From the NCBI GenBank assembly GCA_029964075.1, contig CM057129.1, positions 27,891,430-27,955,429 of the forward strand: a DNA stretch of 64,000 bases, given 5' to 3'. Below are positions 34,801 through 46,800 of the stretch, one piece after another. The notes beneath the pieces are model-generated. The model saw only the letters and a program-made list of their open reading frames with translations. It was not told the origin of the DNA and ran no database searches. This DNA is from Patiria pectinifera. Taxonomy: Eukaryota; Echinodermata; Asteroidea; Valvatida; Asterinidae. The translations under genes and the position numbers were made by a program. The number at the start of each line of letters is the position of its first letter. Positions within the stretch are counted from its first letter, which is position 1.

Positions 34801-37800
34801 TGCTGACGGGCAAAAAAGCAAAACCCCACAACTTTCCATGTTTTTCCGTTGACTTTAGATACTAAGGCCAAAAAATGTCTCCGATTTCTGGTGTGGGGTT
34901 TGCCCCAAAAGTGGTCCGGCGACGCGGGTTTTTTGTTCTTACTTTTTTCCTTCAAATTTTGCCTGATGACTGCAAATTAATGATGCCCGACTAAATTAAG
35001 TACAAAATGTATGGGCGCCCAGAGAGGTCGTATAAAGCTTATACTCGAACGTAACCCCATCCAAAACACTTTAAAATTGTGCAACAGCAGGATTCCAGTC
35101 AAACCGGTGAGTTTTGCGGTTTGGAGACATCATCTTACATTGAAAAAAAAAAACTTTTTAGTTTTGCCGACGCGCACGGCTACGGCGACGCGCGCGCAGA
35201 CCAGAAACCGGAACCTTTTGGGGGGGAGGGGGCCTTATGCAGAACACCGCATTCATAAAACCTCAAACTAGCCATTTTTAAGTCAGTGAATCTGGCAAAG
35301 CACCGGATGGTATTATATGGAGGACTCAATGCACAGCTACGCGCTCAACAATGTGTCAAAAACACAGTAGCTTAATGGGTTTCATCGTCTGGAGAGCTGG
35401 GGAGGGGAGTGACTCCCCCTCCCCCCTTGAATCCGCGCCTAGGTTGTGTACGCGTATAAATATTGTTTTCCGGTGCCGGAACTCATGCTTGCATGAGTTT
35501 CCACAGTTACGGTGAGGAAATGTATCAATACAATACAATAGCTAACATAATAGCTAACAAAATATCTCGATTTTTTTTTTTACAAATGCTCCGTTCTTAT
35601 TCGGTAGATTATCAGTTTTATGACGTCATGTTTAACGGTCCGTAGCACGCACAATGATCGAAGCACGTGTAAAATAGGGCCAGGACTCAACGTGCATGTA
35701 CATTCGAGGATTTAATGAGGAAAGTTTTGTCGCATTTTTGAGAGTCCATAGAAGGTCATTGATTCGTTTCCCACATTAGGATCACCTGTTTTTGCTTGAC
35801 CAACCTGCTGTCTGTCATCTGAAACTGACTGACTATCTGACTGAATCACTGGGCGTTAATTATGTCCTTAACTTAGACTTTTGAGACTGTACCAAGCCTA
35901 GTCATGTCAGAAACAGACTTCATTTTGCCACCGTGGCACCTACACCTGGATAGGCTATAGGTAGCACGTTCTGAAATGAGGCAAGAACATATTTAAGATG
36001 TCTTTTCTTTTCAGGGGACCGAGAATATGCTGCCGGAACTGTACACCAATCTGTACGAATGGATGACGTCAGGCAACGTGGATCTCAAGTTTGATAATGA
36101 TGATAAGACTCGATTCATCGATAGAATGATATCATCATCTCTCGAGGGAGCTAGGTATTACATTTGTCTGAGATCATTTCATCATTTCATGTATCTAATG
36201 GCAAAAACCCTATATTGTTGTTTTGCGTAGCTTCAAACAAACGAAATTTCAATAACTACAATCGTCAACATTTGCATAAACAGGACTAAACATGTTTAAT
36301 ATTGTAACGTAAATAATCGAGATTTGCTGCTGCGGTGCAAGCGCGAGCAGGCGCCAGCAAACAATCACTGTCTAACTATTGAGGGCGCTAGAGCGCTACT
36401 GCGCAAGTTGCACACATGCAGCGCGCTATGGGCAGTGTGAGTTCAGACATCGTCGGGAACGGACGTGTGGAGTGCTGAGCTCAGGTATTGGAGGCTACAG
36501 TGTGCGCTACCTCGATTCGAGCGTGGGCCACTGTAAGGAATACTTGAGTAGGACTGCGGTGGGGTGCCGATAAGGAAACTAGGGATTAGTTTCTGGTCCG
36601 TGTACTCGGGGAAGGGAGTTAACTTACCTTTGGAAACCAAGGGCGAGGCACTCATATATAGCCTCCAGAGGCTACAACGGGAGGATCCAAACTAGTAGGA
36701 GGCGCGTCATCAATCGCTGGGAGGCGGCACAGCTGGTGCTAGGCGGATCAGAGGCGCTTATTCATTTATTTATTAGCTTATAACTGGGAGGTTCAAGCAG
36801 CAGCAATGATCGTGCGATGATACTTAAAGGTCACATCATCATTATTGTGTTGTCCCATTCACTCTTGCCCTGTGTCCTGTCGGTCCCCGAGGAGGTTTAC
36901 TGAAGGTCCAGTCATTATAGCCCTGTGCATTAGGCAGTACATATCCGCCCAACGGGCCTACTGCACCGGTCTTGGGTCTCTTGAAGGAGGTACCACACCT
37001 GCCGGGTGACCGCCGGGGGGGGGGGAGAAATCGTCCGGGGGAATTTGGTAAATCCGCTACAATATCATGACTCCGTACTCGGTTACTGCTCACTGGTAAA
37101 ATTGTATTTTACTCAAGAAGTTTTAGGATAGATATTTTGTCTTTGAATTTATATTACTCGACAAAACATCACTCTTTACACTTCTCACTTATTAATATCC
37201 GCAGGTCACCATCAAAATATGCAAAGGAAATCTATAAGATTCACCAGTATGTACTGACACAAGAATTAGACGGCGATCCATACTCAGGATACGGGTTGTT
37301 AGCGATAACTATTAACTCCAGATTTGTAGAAAAGGTAAATTTGACCATCGCCTTTCCTCTTTGAGTTTACAATTACTAATTATTCCTCATGTTGAAAACA
37401 TATCAACTTACACAATCGAACCTGATTCGTTTTACCATTCTTTGTAAAGATGAAAAAAATATAGAAACAATTTATAACTGCTGAAATGTACAATGAAGGC
37501 AATGTTCGAGCTGCATCATCAACAATATCCATTCTGATCCCACCGCTGACACCAACCAACAAGTTTCCGTTGTTAGTCATTTGCCTACAATTCAGAGCAA
37601 CGAATTTATATACCTCAAACTCGATGAACAGAATTATGGCAACCAGCGACTTGTCAGAGACTTCGTGCCTGGAGTGGTCAAGATGTTCAAACACGACAAC
37701 GAGCAGCTGATGAAAACCGCTTCATACTGCATCGCAAAACTCGACAAGCACGGTGACCTGCTGGCCCCGTACGCAGATGACATCATGGACGTTTTCCTTG

Positions 37801-40800
37801 ACGGGGAAAATGACACGTTGGGCCGTAAGTTGTGTTTTATTTCTCTTCGACAGTATTGTTGTCAAGTCCATCACAAATCCTATCACAAGTCCATTCACAA
37901 GTCCGGTCGCAAGGAAGAAATTATGAAAAATAACAAAGGAATGTGGGGGTTTTTTGGTCACAGTTTATTTCAATAGGTAACTACTTAAAACTTTTGTCTG
38001 GATGACTTTGTGACTCCTTGTGATGGACTTAGCGAGGTCTTGTGATGATTTGTGATGGACTTGACTACCACTCTTCCTTATGAAATGTTGCACTCGTCAA
38101 ATTAATGGTATAATACAAATTTTAGTGGCCACCATGGTGGTCAAACTTTACTGTATTCGTATCCAGCGTGTCTGCGGTCCTTGTATGAAGTTAGCCCGGA
38201 GAAAATACTGAGCAGATTGGATCAGCTTGTTGAGGCAATGGAAGACATGAATCAAAACAGCAAGATCTATATCTACATGCTGTGGAACGATGTAGCCAAA
38301 AATAACGCAAAGGTACATAGAATGCTATAAAGGATAAACCATTATAGAGTGATGTAAGACGAGATAATAACGCTGAAAGTTTTCACAAATTAAATATTTA
38401 CATCTAGGGCAACTTTACATAAACAAGGAGTTCCGTAGTCTTTTGGAGATGTGTGTTAACTTTCCATGCATTTATAGGAAGCGGACTAGTTAGGTCTAAT
38501 CGGTAATTCAAATTATTTGATGAAAGATTATTATTAAAAAAATATATTTGATGCACATTCAGATAACCTAACTTGCAACTTATAATACAACACACTACAG
38601 AGAAATTCGAAGTATATGTTCATTATATATTAAGGATTCCCTTTTAGAGTAGTACACAAAATCATCAGGATTTGAAAAAAAGTTGAATTGATTAAAGAGT
38701 GTATTCGTGCACAAGACACATTCACACAATGAAGTTTCGACATTTACTCCAAAGTTTTAGAAATCTAACTGCAGGAACTGTATTGTCACCAAATCGTTTT
38801 CACATTTTCTGCTCAGTTTCTCGTGCCTCACTTGGACCTGATGATGGATGACGTCACAAATGTTGAACTGTACAACTTAGTGCTCTTGGTCCTGGGAACC
38901 ATGTCGGCCAAGTTCCCGGATCAGTTTGTCGACAAGATGGACAAGCTGCTAAGTGTCGTCAAGCAGACACCGCACACCATCCAAACGTTGGTGCAGGTTG
39001 TGGCGAGTGTTGGTCAGATAAACGAGGTGAGACATGTTGTCATTAATAAATACCCAAGACAGTTAACCCCTTCCTATTGGTCGAGAGCCCGTTGCGTGGC
39101 CGGCTTTAAACGGTTGATGAAGACCGGCTGCTGGTCTGAAACACTTTTCCAGTGTCACATGAAATTTTGACTCCTTTGAACGTTTACAATGCACAAGTAG
39201 GCATGCTAAATACTACCAATGAGTCGGTTTTTCATATTACTACACCTCATAAATATTCATGATCAAATCGGAGAGCGTCATTGGCCGCTTCCGCCGCGTG
39301 TCCGGGAAGTGAACATGATACGCGCCAAGCTGACGTCATCGCGGTGAGTATCCAGCTCGCTGCCGTGCGGTAGTTTTTTTCTGGTAGTACCAAAAATTCC
39401 CTCTGGAACCTGCCTCATAGAATATGTAGTCTGTGCCATGAAATCTTTACGGAACCAGTCTATTGTTGTAGTCCTTGTAACTACTGCAGTAAAAACACAT
39501 TAAAGAGTGTTGGCACCAGACTATTCCATTGAATGACGAAGAAATTGAATATCTTGTACTGAAAAAGATGCAAAATCTACGAAGGTCAACTAAAAAGGCA
39601 GTGAAGCTACTAAATATTGATGAGGTGTAGTAAAACAAATACAGCATGGTTTATTTCTGGAAAATAGTTTGAATTACTGGTCCCTCGGTCTAGGTCAGCT
39701 TCTTCCTCCCGACGCGAATAGTCCAGCTGACCTACACCTCGGGACCACAACTTCCCTCAAACCATGCTGTATTTGTATAGTCCTAAATTCTCACTACACC
39801 GGCACAGCTGCGTTCTGCGCGACTTCGTGCATTATGCGCGACGCCAACCTTCACTGAGTTGTACGACACGGGCACTACAAAAGGAAAGCTACAGGGTTGT
39901 TTCAGAAAACATGAAGTAAAATTATTGAGAAAAAAATCGTTGGAATTTTATAATTTTTTACTTGTTTTTTTCTTTTGGACAAAAAAGTTTAGTTTTTTTT
40001 GGGCGAGAAGGTATTTATGAATGGGAATAAATACGTGCTTGGCCGGTATAAAATAACATGTTTAAGACCGTTTAGAATCTGTTTAAAGAACACCAAATTA
40101 AACTGTATACAGATAACAAAACAATGTGGTTTTTTTTCAGCAAAAGTCAATAGATGCATGGATAACTAGTTGCAAAGAGATGTGAAGGAGACATAGTTTG
40201 CTTGATAAAACGTACACAAACTAAACGAGGTGTTCCTACAAGTCAAAAATCAATCACAGTTTCATCCAGTGTAGTGGTGTGCATCGGGTCGGGTTAAACC
40301 GAATCCGAACCGAAACAGATTTGAAATCCCCAATTCCGACCCGACCCGACAAGACCCAACAACAATTTAAGGAAAATCGACTCGAAACAGAACCGACCGG
40401 AAAAACCCTAGGTCAACTGTGTCCGCTTTTTGTGCCTAAACTTACCCGCGTCGCGTAAAAATCGTCGTCTCTCAGCAACTGAATCATACTAGTACCGTAC
40501 GGCACTCACCACGTGACCTAGTGTGGGCCTACATTATTACAACCGTGCGTGATAGACCGCAAACCATTTTGGTCGTACCAGGCACAGTGACTCTGCAATA
40601 AATATTGCACTGTGTGAATTTCCAAACTGTTTTTATTTGTTTTCGGTTTATTTTTGTTTTCCCAAAATGTCTTAACCTACCCGATCCGACCCGAAAATCG
40701 CAAACGCAAAACCGAAACCGGCCCGACCCGACTGAAATGATGGACAAACGACCCGACCCAACCCGAAGTTGGTTGCGGGTCGGGTTTACACCAAACTAAT

Positions 40801-43800
40801 CAAGTAGAGTGACAAGTATGTCAAATGGCACATGTATCACAATGCCATTATTCATACCCTTCTATTTATGGTCAGGGCCCAATTTCATAGCGCTGCTTAA
40901 CAGCGGACTTTGTGCTTAACGAGCCTCCATTTATTTTATAGGGACCGTTAAGCAGTAAGCACAGCAAAAGCACACTTAACCCAAGAAGAAAACTTTGCTT
41001 AAATCAGTGACGTAACAATAGAACACAACCGTTAGCACGTTCACGGCATAAAATAGGGCTTAAGCAGCAGCATGATTTTCTGCTATAGTAAGCACAACTT
41101 TTCTGCTTACTGTTAAAGCAGTGCTATGAAATTGGGCCCAGCTGTTGTAATCGGATAAGTGATTGGCTTGTGGTTTGCCTCGTGATAACTCTCATCACAC
41201 TCTAAAAAGTACTTGGGTCAAATTTGACCCGAATTCCTGGTCATAATTGACCAGATACTTTTCTGAGTCAAAATGACAATTTTGCCAAAGTTTCCAGGTC
41301 AAATTGAGAACTGTCTTTTTTGACCTGGAAAAATGTTATTTTGACCCGATGAATTGGTGTCCTTAATGCAGAAACAAGCCGAACGTTGCATGCAAATACT
41401 GATCGACATACTGAAGACCATCGAGGACATGTTTGTCGGTTTCATGTTGATGGAGATAAAGCGGATCGGTTGCAAGCACGTGGAGGTGTTGAAGAAGTAC
41501 CGGGCCGACATCGAGCCGTTCATGAAGAGCCAGGTCATAGCTGCACCCGATCTGGCGCAGAGTTTGATTGATCTCATGGAGGGACGCAGGTGAGATTATT
41601 GGGGATACCGAGGAGGGATGCCATCGAGGATTAAAGAGGTGTGATAGAAAACAAAAAAAAATAGCTTGAAATCGAGTTCCTAACGATAATATCGTACTGT
41701 AAAGTGATAAGTTTGCGGGTTCACCTACAAATTAATCTCTTCTGTGAAGATGTGTGCAATCGGACTTCTTCACATAAGAACCACTCTTCTTGACAGAATA
41801 AATTAATTCCAGGAGAAGAAATTACTTCTAATCTTACTACTCCCTATCATCCCACCATGCACAGCTTCATGCCGCATGTTGCAATTTCCACCTCCACACA
41901 TTGAACAACTGCTTTGCATGATTTTGAGATTTGTAAATTAGGAGCTCCACCATGCAATTAGACCAAGATAGACATGTCCAACGTAGTCCCAGGTACTGAC
42001 AATCAAAATCTCCAAAGACAAAAAAGGGAGGGGGGTTGGCACATACAATCTCCAGCAAATTTGGCTGTAAGGCAGAACATATGAAAAGTAGCGCATTTGC
42101 CACCCAGCCCTGGGAATCCGTTCTATTTATCCAATATTATCACTCCCTTTACAATGAAAGAGAAAAAAACAATAGAAGAGATAAAGCGATGAATTCCAAT
42201 GAAGGCTGATAGCCTTATATCGTACTCAATTTACGCAAGACGGCTTTCAACTGCCAATGTCTAGTGCAATTTGAATCGTTTGTTGGTTCTTAAAAGTTAT
42301 TTGTAATGCTTCATCCTGTTTCTTAGTTACGTCCAAGGTTCCACTGAACAAAGTGAAATCTAGACTTCTCCCAATTTCCTCAGCTTGGAAGTTCTCGCGG
42401 GTGACGTGGAAGACGTGAAGGAGGACGTCCAGAACCTCGACGACCGAGTGACTGAAACGGAGGAGAATGTCGACCGGCTCGACAAGACGGTGACTAAGCA
42501 GGGCCAGGAGATCGACAATGTCAAGAATGAGGTGACGGAGCAGGGACAACGACTGGGCGACCTGGAGGAGGTGGTTGATGATACCATCGTGAGGGTGGAC
42601 GAAATAGACCGCAAAGTAAGTACAAAAAGATGGTATAATATGAATAGAAATAAGTTTACTCGCAAGGATAGATTGTATAAAGCTTGTTGGGACAATGGCT
42701 ACCCATACAACAAAGTTATGATTCCCGTTCATTGTTACGAATTTTCCGACTCCAATTCTTCATATACAACGAGAGGTCAAAATCAAGTTGTCAAGAACAG
42801 AATCTACAATGTGTGGTGAACTTTAAATACTATACACCATGCGTTGCCTTGACAGTAAAAATAACATTACGACCTTGATATAACATGCTCTAACTCCAAC
42901 TTCAGCTTTAAAGGGGGATCTAATTAAAATGTCAGAAAGAACAAGTTGGCTTTTTTTTTAAGGGGAAGAGGCAGGTGGGTTGGGGCGGGTTTAAAATAAC
43001 TGTGTGGTTATCTGCTATTGGTGCTATGTGAAGAGAACATAAATTGTGTTTAAGTCTAATTGGGCATTTGCATGAGAAAGACAAACATCTCGGTGGACTT
43101 CCAAATATTAAAAAAGAGCCCTGGCCAGATGTCTCCTTATAAAATCAAGCTGGCAAGCAACAAGTAAATGAGACATAGGATTGGAACATGCGATTGGAAG
43201 TACCTTTAATTGCATAAGACACCCAAATTCGAGTTCAATGATGATCATGATCAAGCCACATGCATGACGAAGCCACCAATGTCTGCGGTTAATACTAACT
43301 CACAGTGGATAATATATTCAATATTAATGACAATAAAGTTAGTTTGATATTGGATATTGGAAATTCACATTCGTTAGTACAGGGAATGTCCATGTTGCTG
43401 TTTGGATATTGGACATTGGAAATGCGCATTGGCTTGCACAATGAATGTCCATATTTTATTCAATATCCAAATAAAATATGGACATTCATTGGGCAAGCCA
43501 ATGCGCATATCCAATGTCCAATATCCAAACAGCAACATGGACATTCCCTGTGCTAACGAATGTCCAATATCCAATATAAAACTAACTTTATTGTCATTCA
43601 ATATGAGGGCTATAGGTCTCGCACGGTACTGAGTAGCCTATACAATGCATATGAAATGACGTCGTTGAAAAGCCTAAACCCAACATTCAAATCAAACACC
43701 TTTACATTCTCAATCTGCCAGACCATTACCAATGCTCCAAAGTGGTCTCGGGACATCGCCAATCTCCTGAACCCCGAGCACGAGCACGACTGGCGTTTCC

Positions 43801-46800
43801 TGGCCATTCGCCTGGGCTTCACCGGCGAGGATGTCCGTAACTGGGCCCTGTCTCCGGACCCTACCATGGCCATCCTGGCCGAATGGTACACTATTCATAA
43901 GAGTAGTGAGGCGACTTTTGCCATCTTGACGGCGCTGCAGGACATGGGGAGAGACGATGCTGCGACCATCGTGGAGGAAGCGCTACAAGCCGCTGGTACG
44001 TTTACTTTCAGTTTTCAAACGCCTGATATATCAACAACGACTTGGAAACATTAAAAAAAACACCAAAACGATAGCTAGATTTGCCTCTGTGTGGATCACA
44101 GTTTTATGTTCCCGGGACGTTAATTGCGCAAGCCATGTAGGACTGCACACGGCATTGCCATTAACTTGATTATTGCCGGTGATATGTATTGTACCTTTGA
44201 TGTGAATTATGCAATAAGCATCAAAATATACACAGTTCATTTGATTAGCTTGTGACTTGACTTATGACTGGATGACTAGTCATTGATTTGCGATGACTTG
44301 GGATGACTTGTGATGACTTAATGATCACTGGCTAACGGGGGTCCAACTTACGGAGGCACGTAATAGGGGCATCATTTTCTGGAGGGGGCACTCAGTGAAA
44401 TTTGTAACAAAATCAGCAACTCATTTTGCCTTCTCTAAATTCTCAGCGGGGGCAGGACGTAAGGGGGCACAGACCCTGGGGGGGGGGGGCACATGGGCAC
44501 ATGCCCCCATGCCCTGTAAATTTTACGCCACTGTTCGTGATGACTTGTGAAGAATTGTGATTGACAAATGATGACTGGTTGATATCTGTCATACCACGTC
44601 TGTAGATAAAGTGGTTCCTAAGGCTGCCCCAGACATTTCTGAGAAGCCTCCGCGTGTCTTCATCAGCTACCAGTGGGACCATCAGCCCGAGGTCAAGGTC
44701 ATCAAGGAGCATCTGGAGAAGGCAGGCTTCAACTGTTGGCTAGACATTGGTCAGATGGGAGGCGGGGACAGCCTGTTCGCCAAGATCAACGAGGGGATGA
44801 GGGCGGCCAAGGTGGTGCTGTGCATGTGCACCGAGAAGTACTCCAAGTCTGAGAACTGCAACAAGGAGGTAGGTCCTCACATGCGAGAAAATAATCACAT
44901 ATACATGAGATTTGAAAGGACCTCACCGTCGAGGGGAGTCATCGTTACATTTTCTTGGATGGGAAACAGCCATCCTGATTTTCTCATTCACTTCCAGAAA
45001 GTTGGTGGAAAGATCGCACCGTTTGCTTAAGTTTGCATAAACAACACACAGAAGAACTCAATGAAAGGCCGTGAATTTTTCTTGAGATGCTTTTTCCAAC
45101 CTAAACGCCTCTGAATGAAAATGTATAATTTTCCATAATCAGGTGAATTTGGCCAACCTGTTGAACAAGCCCATCATACCCGTACTGATCGAGAAGATAG
45201 ACTGGCCTCCATCTGGCTCCATGAGCATGCTGTTCGCCCAGCTGCTGTACATTCAGTTCTTCACTGACAAGGAGTACGTGAGAGGGGAGAAGTTCTGGGA
45301 GGATGCCAAGTTTGCTGAGTTGCTGGGCCAGATCAGTTATCACGTGGCCCCCGACGAGGAAATGATTACTGATGGTAAGTTTATGATGCTCATTCGATGT
45401 TAGTAAAATTGTTTCTTCAATGCGACATAGAAGGACATTTCTTAGTATCGCTTTAAAATCATGGAATGTAAACGATAAACAAAACCTGTAGGCCTCTTTA
45501 CAGAACTCAGTGTCAATCACTACATCATGGTTAATAATCATCATGGGCGTCGTCAGGATTTTTTCTAGGGGGGAAACCTATTTCCCCCCCCCAAAAAAAT
45601 AACCGTATTTCTCATCATATCCTCGATTTATCATCAACTTTAGAGGGAGCAGGGACATACTGACCCCCAACCCATGAAATTTACACCAATATGGATTCGC
45701 ATCTCTTTTTTTTTTTTTTTTTTTTTTCTTTTTTCCCCTCCTTTTTTTTTTTGGCTTTTCCCGGGGGGGGGGGGGGAGCGCCCCCTTGCCCCTCCCCCTT
45801 GCGACCCCCATGATAAAGCATGTACTTCGTGTAAACAGAGTTGTATTATTGTTCAGTTGTTTGAGGAAATGAATACGTGAGCAAATTATTGAATCGAAAA
45901 CTTAAACAGGGAATCAAGTGTGCAGAATGTCTTCGCACGAAAGCCGTACGATTTCAAAACAAACTCATATTAACGACAGTGCCGTACTTCGCGAGTTATT
46001 CTAGACTAATTGCAGGACTGCTCGTTGATAGGTTATTGTTATCCGGTTATCCGGATCACTGACGATATTCCTTAGGATAGGTTTGTTTTTGAGAAGTGTC
46101 AAGTTTTCGAAACTTTGATAATTACGCATGTTCTGTTAATCACAACATGTTCTTTTGTCATTTCAGAATATCGTAATTGGGTCCCACAGATTGATGATCT
46201 GCCGAAAGTTGTCAAGAAAGCGAACGAGAAGAAGTCCACAGACGACAACACAAAGTCTGAAAAGCCAACAGATCAGGTACAGATGCATTATTTCTCTGTT
46301 TGATACAACATACCAAAATTATTATTTGAGGAATTGGCGGCAAAATGAAATCTTAATGTGCTGACGGCAAAGTTCGCCATATTAAAATGTAACACAATGC
46401 TATAGAAGACCAGAAACTAACTTCAAACATATGGATTACCATGCATGCTGTAAAACGATGTTATCATTTCTCAGGATTTTGTATCTGAAACAAGTTTGAA
46501 ATCCTCTCTTGATGGCAGTGTTTAGTCGAGTCAATCACAAGTTATCACAAGTCCATTACCAGACTTAAGTCAAGTCGCAAACTTTTCAAATGAACTGCAA
46601 CACTAGTATTCTTCCGTGAATGTTCATCCCCTGTAACTTGTGACTGGACTTATGAAAGGACTTGTGATTTGTTACCGGACTTTGACCGGATGGATTCGTC
46701 ATGAACTCGACTGTAGCACTGCTTATCGCTGCAGTTCATGGAACATTCTTTAAACTCTTTTTTCTGTGTCTGATCAGGCCCAACAGATCATTCCCCAAGT

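Noticed and set aside
36379-36573. Frame of 64 codons in a gene B intron
   Set aside because: Lies in a likely repeat insertion (36300-37090) absent from copy A; no domain seen.
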